A stretch of 64,000 nucleotides of DNA. Source: Aeromicrobium sp. Sec7.5 (GTDB lineage Bacteria; Actinomycetota; Actinomycetes; Propionibacteriales; Nocardioidaceae). The stretch spans positions 62,001-126,000 of the forward strand of contig NZ_JBAJIJ010000003.1 in assembly GCF_036867135.1 (NCBI RefSeq), given 5' to 3'. The notes beneath the pieces are model-generated. The model was not told the DNA's origin. It did not search any database and was given only the letters and a program-made list of their open reading frames with translations. A program made the translations under genes and the position numbers. Positions 53,134 through 61,489 of the stretch are shown piece after piece (the first letter of the stretch is position 1; each line of letters opens with the position of its first letter).

Positions 53134-54423
53134 ATGAGCGAGAACTGGTCATTCGAGACCAAGCAGATCCACGCCGGTCAGACGGCCGATCCCACCACGG
53201 GCGCCCGGGCGCTGCCGATCTACCAGACCACCTCGTACCAGTTCCGCGACACCCAGCACGCCGCTGACCTGTTCGCGCTGGCCGAGCCCGGCAACATCTA
53301 CACGCGCATCATGAACCCCACCCAGGGTGTCGTCGAGGAGCGTCTCGCGGCCCTCGAGGGCGGCGTCGGCGCGCTGCTGTTCGCCTCGGGCCAGGCCGCC
53401 ACGACCGGCGCACTGACCAACGTCGCCGAGGCGGGCGACCACATCGTGGCCTCGGCCAGCCTCTACGGCGGCACCGACAGCCTGCTGCGCCACTCGTTCC
53501 CCAAGCTCGGCATCACCGTGACCTTCGTCGAGGACAACAACGACCCCGACGCCTGGCGCGCAGCTGCCCAGGACAACACCAAGGCGTTCTTCGGCGAGAC
53601 GATCGGCAACCCCAAGGGCGACATCCTCGACCTCGAGGCCATCTCGGCGGTCGCCAAGGAGATCGGCGTCCCGTTCATCGTCGACAACACCGTCGCCACG
53701 CCGTTCCTGCTGAACCCCTTCAAGCACGGTGTCGACACCGTCGTGCACTCGGCCACCAAGTACATCGGCGGACACGGCACCACGATCGCCGGCGTCGTGA
53801 TCGATGCCGGCACATTCGACTACGCCGCCCACGGCGACAAGTTCCCCGGGTTCACGACGGCCGACCCGAGCTACCACGGCCTCGTGTTCGCCGACGCCCT
53901 CGGACCGGCCGCGTACATCGCCAAGCTGCGCGTGCAGTACCTGCGCAACATCGGCCCGGCGCTCTCGCCGTTCAACGCGTTCCTCATCGCCCAGGGCCTC
54001 GAGACGCTGAGCCTGCGCATGGAGCGCCACATCGAGAACACCCGCAAGGTCGCCGAGTGGCTCCAGGGCCGCGAGGACGTCTCGAAGGTCACGTGGGCCT
54101 CGCTCGACGGCAACGCCTACAAGGAGCTGGCCGACAAGTACACGCCGAAGGGCTCGGGTGCCGTGCTCACCTTCGAGCTCCCCGGCGGCGTCGAGGCCGG
54201 CAAGGCGTTCATCGACTCGCTCGAGCTGTTCAGCCACGTCGCGAACATCGGCGACGTCCGCTCGCTGGCCATCCACCCGGCCAGCACGACCCACTCGCAG
54301 GGCTCGCCCGAGGAGCACGCCGCCACCGGTGTGACCCCCGGCCTGGTGCGCCTGGCCGTGGGCCTCGAGGGCATCGACGACATCCTGGCCGACCTCGACG
54401 CGGGACTGCGCGCGGCCAAGTGA
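53134..54423 (+). CDS. metY: O-acetylhomoserine sulfhydrylase (homocysteine synthase)
   Basis: A 429-residue Cys/Met-metabolism PLP enzyme. Visible: FETKQIHAGQTADPTTGARA in part, YTRIMNPTQ, FASGQAAT, PLP Lys209 in HSATKYIGGHG, and SIHPASTTH-like LAIHPASTTHSQ near the end. It makes homocysteine from O-acetylhomoserine and sulfide. ATG 53134 follows an AGGAG site. metX overlaps its stop by four bases, so product and substrate makers are coupled. No riboswitch is apparent in the 99-base leader region. Confidence 0.94.
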   Translation: MSENWSFETKQIHAGQTADPTTGARALPIYQTTSYQFRDTQHAADLFALAEPGNIYTRIMNPTQGVVEERLAALEGGVGALLFASGQAATTGALTNVAEAGDHIVASASLYGGTDSLLRHSFPKLGITVTFVEDNNDPDAWRAAAQDNTKAFFGETIGNPKGDILDLEAISAVAKEIGVPFIVDNTVATPFLLNPFKHGVDTVVHSATKYIGGHGTTIAGVVIDAGTFDYAAHGDKFPGFTTADPSYHGLVFADALGPAAYIAKLRVQYLRNIGPALSPFNAFLIAQGLETLSLRMERHIENTRKVAEWLQGREDVSKVTWASLDGNAYKELADKYTPKGSGAVLTFELPGGVEAGKAFIDSLELFSHVANIGDVRSLAIHPASTTHSQGSPEEHAATGVTPGLVRLAVGLEGIDDILADLDAGLRAAK

Positions 54424-55529
54424 CATCAGGAACAACCCCGGATCTCCCTCTCGTCACCGGTGCGTGGCGGGAGGGAGATCCTGTCGGTGCCCGGCAGTTC
54501 CTCGACGTCGGGACGATCGACCTCGAGTCGGGCGCGCAGCTGCCGGACGTGCGGGTGGCCTACGAGACCTGGGGCACCTTCCGGGGCGACAACGCGGTGC
54601 TGGTCGAGCACGCCCTGACCGGCGACGCGCACGTGACCGGGCCGGTCGGCCCGGGTCAGCACTCCCCCGGCTGGTGGGACGACCTCGTCGGCCCCGGCAG
54701 GCCGATCGACACCGACCGCTGGTTCGTCGTGGCCACCAACATCCTCGGCGGGTGCCAGGGCACCACGGGTCCGGCGAGCATCGCGCCCGACGGGCAGCCG
54801 TGGGGCAGCCGCTTCCCGGCGCTCACGGTCCGCGACCAGGTGACGGCCGAGATCGCGGTGGCCGACGCCCTGGGCATCGACCGTTGGCAGGCCGTGATCG
54901 GCGGGTCGGCCGGAGGCATGCGGGCGCTCGAGTGGGCCATCACGGTGCCGGATCGCGTCGTGCGGCTGTTCCTGCTCGCCACCTCGCCCTGGGCCTCGGC
55001 CGAGCAGATCGCGTACTCCTCGACGCAGCAGGCGGCCATTGTCGCCGACCCGAACTTCCTCGGTGGCGACTACTACGGCGCCGCGCGCGGCCCGGTCGCC
55101 GGACTCGCGCTCGCGCGCCGCATCGCCCACATCGCCTACCGCAGCGAGCCCGAGCTCGCCGAGCGCTTCGGGCGTGAGGTCCAGGACGACGGCCGGTTCG
55201 CCGTCACGTCGTACCTCGAGCACCACGGCACCAAGCTCGTGAAGCGATTCGACGCCAACGCCTACCTCGTGCTGACGCGCGCGATGGACACCCACGACGT
55301 CGGCCGCGGTCGCGGTGGCGTCGACCAGGCCCTCGCCCGCATCACGGCCCGCACGATCGTGGCCGGCATCGACTCCGACCGCCTCTACCCGTTGAGCCAG
55401 CAGCAGGTGCTGGCCGAGTCGATCGCCCTCAGCGGCCGGCTCGAGGTCGTCACCTCCCTGCACGGGCACGACGGCTTCCTCGTCGAGTTCGACCAGGTCG
55501 GCGCTCTGGCCCAGAAGCTGTTGGGCTGA
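54420..55529 (+). CDS. metX: Homoserine O-acetyltransferase
   Basis: A 369-residue alpha/beta-hydrolase-fold acyltransferase. The Ser163 elbow is GGSAGGM, and the acid and His are in GIDSDRLYP and SLHGHDGFLVE; LTGDAHVTG and NILGGCQGTTGPAS are typical of MetX. It acetylates homoserine for MetY. The start is a GTG inside the metY stop (GTGA). A stem-loop including its own stop codon follows, so the metY-metX unit ends here. Confidence 0.94.
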   Translation: MTSGTTPDLPLVTGAWREGDPVGARQFLDVGTIDLESGAQLPDVRVAYETWGTFRGDNAVLVEHALTGDAHVTGPVGPGQHSPGWWDDLVGPGRPIDTDRWFVVATNILGGCQGTTGPASIAPDGQPWGSRFPALTVRDQVTAEIAVADALGIDRWQAVIGGSAGGMRALEWAITVPDRVVRLFLLATSPWASAEQIAYSSTQQAAIVADPNFLGGDYYGAARGPVAGLALARRIAHIAYRSEPELAERFGREVQDDGRFAVTSYLEHHGTKLVKRFDANAYLVLTRAMDTHDVGRGRGGVDQALARITARTIVAGIDSDRLYPLSQQQVLAESIALSGRLEVVTSLHGHDGFLVEFDQVGALAQKLLG

Positions 55530-55554
55530 CCTCCGCGCGAAGCGCGGCGGTCAG
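55526..55554 (+). terminator. Hairpin terminator of metY-metX
   Basis: CTGACC-T-CCGCGC pairs with GCGCGG-C-GGTCAG around GAA; the metX stop codon lies in the left arm. A second small GAA-loop hairpin (ACCGGC/GCCGGT) follows at 55562-55576. Confidence 0.75.
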
Positions 55555-55578
55555 GGTCTCCACCGGCGAAGCCGGTCC

Positions 55579-55737
55579 GCCCGGTCGTCGAGTGCGTCCT
55601 GAGGAACGAAGGACGTGTACCGAGACGTGTTCAGGTGACGGATCTCGGTCCGACCGGCCGGTGGCCGAGGCGTGCCGTCAGGTGCGGAGGTCTCGATACG
55701 CCCGCTCGCAGAGCTCGCGAGGCACTCGACCACCGGG
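55579..55737. repeat. Dispersed palindrome, copy D
   Basis: Left arm begins CCCGGTCGTCGAGTGCGTCC and ends GTACCGAGAC; right arm starts GGTCTCGATACGCCCGCTCG and ends ACTCGACCACCGGG. It occupies most of the 237-base gap between the convergent metX and TetR genes. Confidence 0.78.
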
Positions 55738-55766
55738 TGGTGCGGTTCCGGTTGGTGGAGTTTCCC

Positions 55767-56453
55767 CTAGAACCCCACGCCGTCGATCAGCGCCTCCACA
55801 TGGAGGTCGAAGAACGCCGCAGGGTCCGAGAGGGTGTCGGGTCCGTACTGGTCGAAGACCTCGAACGACACCGCTCCGACCAGGGCCGACCACAGTCCCA
55901 GCCCCCGCGCGACCGACAGGCTGGGCGCGGTGAGCCCGAACTCCTCGCGGATCTGGTCCATGTCGCGCTTGACGGCTCGCGGCACCGAACCGGAGGGGGC
56001 GGTGAGATCGCCGGCGACCCAGGCCTCCTCCAGGAGCGAGATCAGCACTGCCGGCACGCGCGTACCGGGCTCGACCGTGCGGTCGGCGGGGGCCGCGTAC
56101 CCGGGCACCGGTGTGCCGAACAGCAGGGCGAAGCGCGACGGCTCCCGCAGGGACCACGCACGGAAGGCCTGGCAGGCGATCATCGCCCGCGTTCGGGGCG
56201 CCCGCCGCGCGGCGGCCCCCACGGCGTCCTCCACGGCAGCGCCGACCTCGTCGTAGGCATCGACGATGAGCAGCGTCAGCAGCTCGTCGCGATCCTTGAC
56301 GTAGCGGTAGACGGCGGACGACACGATGCCGAGCTCGCGGGCCACGGCGCGTAGCGAGAGCTCCGCCGGGGTCACGGTCGCGAGCTGCTCACGGCCGAGT
56401 CGGACGATGTCGTCCATCGTCTGTCGACGGGCGCGCTGACGGGGGGTCTCCAC
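55767..56453 (-). CDS. TetR/AcrR-family regulator
   Basis: A 228-residue TetR regulator if the GTG at 56453 is used (ETPRQRARRQTMDDIVRLG); a TTG at 56489 would add twelve residues. HTH: ELSLRAVARELGIVSSAVYRYVKDRDELLTLL in pieces. A C-terminal WHG-like domain (FEVFDQYG) is also visible. It is divergent from a Rossmann-fold reductase gene, with two copies of GAGCACTGCTC in the space between, so it should control that gene and itself. It is the second TetR of the window and unlike the first. Confidence 0.86.
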   Translation of the reverse strand: METPRQRARRQTMDDIVRLGREQLATVTPAELSLRAVARELGIVSSAVYRYVKDRDELLTLLIVDAYDEVGAAVEDAVGAAARRAPRTRAMIACQAFRAWSLREPSRFALLFGTPVPGYAAPADRTVEPGTRVPAVLISLLEEAWVAGDLTAPSGSVPRAVKRDMDQIREEFGLTAPSLSVARGLGLWSALVGAVSFEVFDQYGPDTLSDPAAFFDLHVEALIDGVGF

Positions 56454-56493
56454 CCGGTCACGGTAGACCGGCGAGAGCCTGCGTGCCAAATGT

Positions 56494-56552
56494 GAGCACT
56501 GCTCTTGCTTTCGACGGCCGACTCGTGCACACTCGAAACGAGAGCACTGCTC
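56494..56552. promoter_or_regulatory. Two GAGCACTGCTC operators in the TetR/epimerase divergent region
   Basis: Identical 11-base palindromes at 56494-56504 and 56542-56552, 48 bases apart, flank a -35-like TTGCTT (56505-56510) and a -10-like CACACT 17 bases later. Flanks TGT and ACA make the whole region an imperfect inverted repeat. Confidence 0.75.
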
Positions 56553-56573
56553 ACATCAACCTTAGGAGCCACC

Positions 56574-57476
56574 ATGAAGCACCTCGTCATCGGCGCCGGC
56601 CAGATCGGTCCGCACGTCGCCCGCCAGCTCGCCGAGTCCGGCCAGGCCGTCACCGTCGCCACGCGATCGGGTCGCGGCCCCGCCGGGCTCACGAACATCT
56701 CGCTCGACGCGTCCGACGGAACCGCGCTGCGTGCCGCGCTCGAGGACGTCGACGTCCTTCACCTCTGCCTGCACGCCTCGGCCTACCGGGACGACGTGTG
56801 GCGTCGCGAGCTCCCCTCCCTCGAGCGCACGGTGCTCGACGCAGCCGCCGCGACCGGCACCACGGTCGTCTTCCCCGAGAGCCTGTACGCCTTCGACGCC
56901 AGCGCGCCGATCGGTACGTCGAGCCGCATCGCGCCCCGCAGCCCACTGGGCGAGGTGCGTCGCACGCTGCTCGACCAGCGCGCGGCCTCTGCCGCGACGA
57001 CCGTCAGCGTCGTCGCCGGCGACTACGTCGGCCCGGGCGCGAACCAGTCGCACGCCGGGCCCCGCATGTGGGAGCCCGCGATCGCCGGGAAGACCGTCCG
57101 CCCCGTCGGCCTGGTCGACGTGGTGCATCCCTGGACCTACCTGCCCGACCTCGCGGCCACGATGGTCGCGGCGGCGGCCCGTCCGACGGCGCCGGTGGTG
57201 ATCGCCCCGGCCGTGCACGCGTCGCAGCGTGAGCTCGTGGAGGCGTTCGCCGCCGCCGGCGGTGTCGACGTCCCGCGCATCAGTCCCGTGCCGATGTGGG
57301 TCATGCGCGCCATCGGCGCTGCGCACCGCGAGACCCGCACGATCGCCCAGACCGGCTACCTCTTCACCCAGCCGGTCCGCATGGACTTCACCTCGACCCG
57401 AGACGAGCTCGGCATCGACGCCACCCCGCTCGACGTCGTCGCCAAGGCCACGATCTCCCAACCCTCCGCCGGTTGA
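56574..57476 (+). CDS. NAD(P)-dependent epimerase/dehydratase-like protein
   Basis: A 300-residue Rossmann-fold protein with nucleotide motif VIGAGQIGPHVARQL (5-19) and an atypical substrate half (VVFPESLYAFDASAP...). It resembles the NAD-dependent epimerase/dehydratase group often paired with TetR repressors; the classical YxxxK pair is not clear (SLYAF is in the Tyr place), so its reaction is open. ATG 56574 with TAGGAG upstream. Controlled by the divergent TetR, judging from the two operators. Confidence 0.83.
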   Translation: MKHLVIGAGQIGPHVARQLAESGQAVTVATRSGRGPAGLTNISLDASDGTALRAALEDVDVLHLCLHASAYRDDVWRRELPSLERTVLDAAAATGTTVVFPESLYAFDASAPIGTSSRIAPRSPLGEVRRTLLDQRAASAATTVSVVAGDYVGPGANQSHAGPRMWEPAIAGKTVRPVGLVDVVHPWTYLPDLAATMVAAAARPTAPVVIAPAVHASQRELVEAFAAAGGVDVPRISPVPMWVMRAIGAAHRETRTIAQTGYLFTQPVRMDFTSTRDELGIDATPLDVVAKATISQPSAG

Positions 57477-57493
57477 GGTGCGAGCGCGCTCTG
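57472..57493. repeat. Short dispersed repeat GTTGAGGTGCGAGCGC
   Basis: Begins inside the epimerase stop and continues CGAGCGCGCTCTGG; the inverse CTCGCGCGCC-type arm follows (GGCGCGCGAGCCTCGAAACC), making a hairpin. A second copy lies at 58089-58110, differing at one base. Confidence 0.72.
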
Positions 57494-57604
57494 GCGCGCG
57501 AGCCTCGAAACCTCGCTCAGGAGACCGCATCAGGACGCACGTTGCCGGAGGGGGACACCGCTCCTAGGCTGACTCCGCCGGAGATCCGACCCAGGGGGAG
57601 CACC

Positions 57605-58063
57605 ATGCGCGCACCGCAGAACGACACCATCGCCATCGCGTCGTCACCGGAGGCCGTGTTCGACGCGGCTCTCGGCGTTGCCCAGAACACCAAGAACGTG
57701 CGGGTCCTCGCCGTGCACACCGGTGGGCGCAAGCTGGTGCTGCGCGAGGCACCGAAGATGTCGAACCCGAAGTTCCTCAACGTCTGGGTCGAGGGCGAGG
57801 GTGCGCAGGCGCAGCTGAACATCACCGTCGGCACCGACCCCAGGACCCCGAAGGCGCTCCTGGACGGCCGGGCCAACGGCAAGACGCTGAAGGGCTTCGT
57901 CGAGAAGGTGCAGGCAGCCCTCGACGGCAGCGCCCCCGCCCCGTCCACGCCGGTGGCCGACCACTACCTGCAGAAGAAGACCGAGGTGCCCTGGGTGGAT
58001 CCGGCGCAGGACCCGCAGATCGAGCTCGACGGCAACTTCGTCGCCGTGATGCTCGCCCGCTGA
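57605..58063 (+). CDS. Small protein of unknown function
   Basis: A 152-residue cytosolic protein without signal or membrane segments. The N-terminal 100 residues (DTIAIASSPEAVFDAALGVA..., LVLREAPKMSNPKFLNVWVEG) alternate strands and helices in a way that recalls SRPBCC/START-type folds, ending with a helix KTLKGFVEKVQAAL. The tail HYLQKKTEVPWVDPAQDPQI is polar. Start ATG 57605 after GGGGAG. Both sides carry short repeats of the same family. No function is claimed. Confidence 0.75.
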   Translation: MRAPQNDTIAIASSPEAVFDAALGVAQNTKNVRVLAVHTGGRKLVLREAPKMSNPKFLNVWVEGEGAQAQLNITVGTDPRTPKALLDGRANGKTLKGFVEKVQAALDGSAPAPSTPVADHYLQKKTEVPWVDPAQDPQIELDGNFVAVMLAR

Positions 58064-58088
58064 CCCCCGCGGGGCTCCGCCCCCCGCT

Positions 58089-58388
58089 GTTGAGGTGCGA
58101 GCGCACTCTGCGGGGAGGAGCAACCACGCTGGGCCGCTCGGTCCGCTGGTCGAGTGCTCGGCGAGCCCTGGCGAGCCGGTGTATCGAGACCCGGTCGGCT
58201 GACCATCGCCTCGACCACCGGCAGGTACCACCGAGATCCTCAACCTGACCGGGTCTCGATACTGGTCCTCGTTCCTCGGACCAACTCGACCAGCGAAGGG
58301 GTGGTGACCCCCACTCCACCGCTCAGCAGAACCTGACCGGGTCTCGATACGGGATCGGGCGCGGCCGCCCTCACCCACTCGACCAGCG
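58089..58388. repeat. Repeat cluster incl. dispersed palindrome copy E (three arms)
   Basis: The 336-base gap 58064-58399 has no gene. It holds the short repeat at 58089-58110, a left arm (58143-58192, CGCTGGTCGAGTGCTCGGCG... to GTATCGAGACC) and two right arms: 58252-58294 (GGTCTCGATACTGGTCC to CTCGACCAGCG) and 58339-58388 (GGTCTCGATACGGGATC to CTCGACCAGCG). The extra arm suggests local duplication. Confidence 0.8.
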
Positions 58389-58399
58389 GGTGGCCCCGC

Positions 58400-59158
58400 T
58401 CAGACCAGGCGGCGGGCGACGCCGCGGGGGGCGTGCTTGAGTACCTGGCCCAGCGGCACCCAGGGCCAGCCGGGGACCGAGGCGTCGTCGACCTCCTTGT
58501 CGATGGCCTTGACCATCGAGCGCACGCCGGTGGCCGTGTCGACCATGAGCTTCTGCTCCTGCTCGACCTGCTCGTTCATCTCCGAGGCGATGTAGCCCGG
58601 GTAGATCGTGGAGACGGCGATGTCGAGGCCCTTGCGGCCGGCGAGGTCCATGCGGATGCCCTCGGCGAAGTGGGCGACCGCGGCCTTGGTGGCGGCGTAG
58701 GTCGTCATCGAGCCGGGCATGCCGCGCATGGCCGAGACGCTGGAGATCAGCACGAGGTGGCCGGCCTTGCGCTCGTAGAAGTGCTGCATGGCCGCCTCCG
58801 CCTGGGCGAGCGCGGCGATGAAGTTGGTCTCGGCAGTCTCCTTGTTGGCCTGGAACTTGCCGGTGCCGATGCGACCGCCCTTGCCCAGACCGGCGTTGAC
58901 GATGACCCGGTCGAGGCCACCGAGCTCGCCGATGGCCTCCGCGAAGACCGCGAACACCTGGTCGTGGTCGGTCACGTCGAGCGCGTGCACCGACACCTTC
59001 ACGTCCGGGTGCGCGGCGACGATCTCGTCACGCAGCTGCTCGAGACGGTCGGTGCGGCGCGCCGTGATCGCGAGGTGGTGACCCTTCGCGGCGAACTGGC
59101 GCGCCATCTCGGCGCCGAGGCCGGAGCTGGCTCCGGTGATCAGGATGTTGCGACGCAC
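58400..59158 (-). CDS. Short-chain dehydrogenase/reductase
   Basis: A 252-residue classical SDR. TGASSGLG (8-15), VNAG (87-90), Ser139/140 (LVLISSVSA), and Tyr154/Lys158 (YAATK). The C-terminal part VPGWPWVPLGQVLKHAPRGVARRLV is like that of the SDRs (SadH/Rv3085 type) in mycobacteria. GTG start one base after the stop of the upstream SDR gene, so the two form an operon. The likely role is oxidation of an alcohol or reduction of a ketone of lipid type. Confidence 0.88.
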   Translation of the reverse strand: MRRNILITGASSGLGAEMARQFAAKGHHLAITARRTDRLEQLRDEIVAAHPDVKVSVHALDVTDHDQVFAVFAEAIGELGGLDRVIVNAGLGKGGRIGTGKFQANKETAETNFIAALAQAEAAMQHFYERKAGHLVLISSVSAMRGMPGSMTTYAATKAAVAHFAEGIRMDLAGRKGLDIAVSTIYPGYIASEMNEQVEQEQKLMVDTATGVRSMVKAIDKEVDDASVPGWPWVPLGQVLKHAPRGVARRLV

Positions 59159-59159
59159 G

Positions 59160-59975
59160 TCAGGCCTTCCCTCGCGACTTCGCGGCCAGGCGTGCGGCCG
59201 CCTTGAACATCATGCGGTCGTACACCGGACGCGCGACGCGCTTCGCGTGGTAGGCCATGATCGCGTCGCGGTCGGGCAGGATCAGGTAGGCCCCGCGGCG
59301 CACCTGCTTGAGGACCTCGCGGGCGATGCCGTCGGCCGTGCGGTCGGATCCGTTGATGAGCTTGGAGGCGGCCCGGAGCGCCGCCTCGTCCTTGCCGCGC
59401 ATCGAGGTGCCGAGGTTGGTCTTGAAGAACGTCGGGCAGACGACGCTGACCTTGACGTCGAAGGGGTTGAGCTCGTGGCGCAGGGTCTCGCTCAGCGCCA
59501 CGACGGCGGCCTTGACCGAGTTGTACTCGCTCATCGACGGCGCGTGCACGAGGCCGGCGGCCGAGGCGATGTTGACGATGTGGCCGGAACCCTGCTCCTT
59601 GAGCAGCGGCACGAACCGGCGGCATCCGCGCACCGTGCCGAGCAGGTTGATGTCGACGATCCACTGCCACTGGTCCATCTCGGTGAACTCGATGCGCCCG
59701 CCAGCGGCGACGCCGGCGTTGTTGACCAGGACGTCGAGGCCGTCGAAGTTCTCCACGACCCACTCGTGGGCGCGGTCCCAGTGGGCGTCCTGCGTGACGT
59801 CGAGCGTCAGGTAGGTCAGGTCGCCGAGATCGGCCAGCTCGGCCGGGGCATCGGCGTGGACGTCGGTCGCGAGGACGCGGCAGCCGGCCTCCGCGAGCTG
59901 CTGGGCGAGGGCGAGGCCGAGGCCGGAGGAGGCGCCGGTGACGAGCACGCGGGTGCCCGAGGTCAGGTTCGTCAT
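59160..59975 (-). CDS. Short-chain dehydrogenase/reductase
   Basis: A 271-residue SDR. TGASSGLG (13-20), NNAG (85-88), Ser138 (IASAAG), Tyr151/Lys155 (YNSVK). A C-terminal basic part (MFKAAARLAAKSRGKA) is common in the mycobacterial SadH-like group. The ATG is two bases away from a 25-base palindrome of the GATAC-N5-GTATC type, so the operon is likely to be repressed or activated by the same regulator as the BVMO gene 9 kb away. Confidence 0.88.
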   Translation of the reverse strand: MTNLTSGTRVLVTGASSGLGLALAQQLAEAGCRVLATDVHADAPAELADLGDLTYLTLDVTQDAHWDRAHEWVVENFDGLDVLVNNAGVAAGGRIEFTEMDQWQWIVDINLLGTVRGCRRFVPLLKEQGSGHIVNIASAAGLVHAPSMSEYNSVKAAVVALSETLRHELNPFDVKVSVVCPTFFKTNLGTSMRGKDEAALRAASKLINGSDRTADGIAREVLKQVRRGAYLILPDRDAIMAYHAKRVARPVYDRMMFKAAARLAAKSRGKA

Positions 59976-59976
59976 G

Positions 59977-60001
59977 TTTCAGATACTAGCGGTATCTGAA
60001 A
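59977..60001. promoter_or_regulatory. 25-base palindrome, GATAC-N5-GTATC type, ahead of SDR pair
   Basis: TTTCAGATAC-N5-GTATCTGAAA, perfect over 10-bp arms, ends directly at the ATG of the first SDR gene. The core is shared with 50027-50041. Confidence 0.75.
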
Positions 60002-60094
60002 CTGAATGCGATGTCCACAGGTCGACGGCGGGGTCCTGGCGCCTGTCGGACGATCCGACTTCACTGATGGTCCTGGACAAGGAGGCGACCTACG

Positions 60095-60670
60095 ATGATT
60101 GCCATGACCACCGAGGTGCGAACAGGTCTCCCGCGAGGACGGGCCCTGACGCGCGACGACCTCGACGCCATGCCCGATGACGGACACCGCTACGAGCTCG
60201 TCGACGGAGTGCTCATCGTGAGCCCTGCACCCCGTCGCGTCCACCAGCGAGCCTCGTTGAGGCTCACCGTTCTTCTCGACGCCGCGGTCCCGCCCGACCT
60301 GGAGCCGTTGGCTGCGCCGTTCGACGTCGCCCTGTCAGACGACACGGTGATGCAGCCCGATCTCGTCGTTGGCCGCAACGCGGACTTCACCGAGCGGGAC
60401 CTGCCAGTAGCGCCCGTGCTCGCCGTCGAGGTTCTGTCGCCGTCCACGCGTGGCATCGACCTGCTGCTCAAGAAGGACCGCCTCGAGCGCGCCGGATGCG
60501 CGCACTACTGGGTCGTCGACCCCGAGGAGCCGTCGATCACCGCCTGGGCACTGACCGAGGGCGCCTACCGGCAGGTCGCCCGGGCGGTGGGCGACGAGGC
60601 CTTCGAGGTCGCCGAGCCGTTCGACGTGCGCGTGGTCCCTGCCGAGCTGGTGACCCTCAGCGGAAGCTGA
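60095..60670 (+). CDS. Uma2-family putative endonuclease (DUF820)
   Basis: A 191-residue Uma2/DUF820 protein. The PD-(D/E)XK fold shows as YELVDGVLIVSPAP, VMQPDLVVG (Asp), LAVEVLSPSTRGID (Glu) and KKDRLERAGCAHYWVVDPE. These proteins are widespread in bacteria and cyanobacteria and are thought to be nucleases, but roles are largely unknown. ATG 60095 is used because AAGGAGG lies nine bases upstream. Its end overlaps that of the convergent phosphatase gene by 14 bases. Confidence 0.87.
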   Translation: MIAMTTEVRTGLPRGRALTRDDLDAMPDDGHRYELVDGVLIVSPAPRRVHQRASLRLTVLLDAAVPPDLEPLAAPFDVALSDDTVMQPDLVVGRNADFTERDLPVAPVLAVEVLSPSTRGIDLLLKKDRLERAGCAHYWVVDPEEPSITAWALTEGAYRQVARAVGDEAFEVAEPFDVRVVPAELVTLSGS

Positions 60671-61298
60671 CGCCGTCCTTCGGGATGTGCGTGTGCTCGT
60701 TGAACGTCAGCAGACGCGTGCCGGCGCGGCCGACCATGACCGTCGTGACCGACGCGTTCACGACGACCCGGTTGAGCGTGATGAACAGCGAGGGTCCGCC
60801 CGTGAGCAGGTGCGACGCCACGAGGGCGATCGGCCCTCCCGACGTGAAGGCCGCGACCGTCTGACCACTACCCGCGTTCTCGATCGCCGTGTCGAGCGCG
60901 CCGAGCACGCGACCGCTGAACTGCTCGAACGACTCCCCCGCGGCTGAGCCGGTGCCGCCGACCCAGGCCTCGAGCGAGGCGTCGAGCTGACGCTGGAACT
61001 CCTTGGCGTCCGAGGGCCGGTCGGCGGCCGAGGAGGCGCCGGTGAGCGCGCGGTGGTCGTACTCGTTCCAGCCGGCGTCGACGTCGTAGAGGTCGCCGTC
61101 GATCGCGTCGATCACGTTGACCGCGGTCTGGGCGTGCCGCTTCATCGACCCCGCCACCGACCACGTCGGTTCGAAGCCCGACGACTCCCACGACTGCCCC
61201 AACCAGGACGACTGCTGGTACCCGAGCTCGGAGAGCTGGTCGTAGTCGTCGGACTCCCACGAGGCCTGCCCGTGCCGGATCAGATGTATGGCTCCCAC
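60657..61298 (-). CDS. Histidine phosphatase-family protein
   Basis: A 213-residue phosphoglycerate-mutase-like phosphatase. The active-site motif is LIRHGQAS near residue 8, and a second Arg/His site is SMKRHAQTAVNV. The usual second catalytic HGG motif reads AAFTSGGPIAL, so the second His is replaced by Ser, as in one subgroup of the family. Substrate unknown. GTG 61298 is the first start after the dispersed palindrome copy F; no clear ribosome site. Confidence 0.83.
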   Translation of the reverse strand: MGAIHLIRHGQASWESDDYDQLSELGYQQSSWLGQSWESSGFEPTWSVAGSMKRHAQTAVNVIDAIDGDLYDVDAGWNEYDHRALTGASSAADRPSDAKEFQRQLDASLEAWVGGTGSAAGESFEQFSGRVLGALDTAIENAGSGQTVAAFTSGGPIALVASHLLTGGPSLFITLNRVVVNASVTTVMVGRAGTRLLTFNEHTHIPKDGVSFR

Positions 61299-61323
61299 GT
61301 GATGGAGGTTAACGGCACCACCC

Positions 61324-61477
61324 TGCTGGTCGAGTGCTCGGCGAGCCCTGGCGAGCCGGCGTACCGAGACCCCCGCACCCAAGGGCACCCGTCAGCCACC
61401 GCCTCGTCCCACCGCATGCCTGAACCTGACCGGGTCTCGATACTGGTCCTCGTTCCTCGGACCAGCTCGACCAGCAG
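61324..61477. repeat. Dispersed palindrome, copy F
   Basis: Left arm CTGGTCGAGTGCTCGGCG through GTACCGAGACC, right arm GGTCTCGATACTGGTCC through CTCGACCAGC, with GGTCC/GGACC forming a small inner hairpin. It lies between two codirectional genes. Confidence 0.8.
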
Positions 61478-61489
61478 GCGACCTGACGG

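Noticed and set aside
60095..60670. Toxin-antitoxin pair formed by the Uma2 gene and the phosphatase gene
   Set aside because: The genes are convergent with a 14-base overlap, and the second is a histidine phosphatase, so there is no operon-like pairing.
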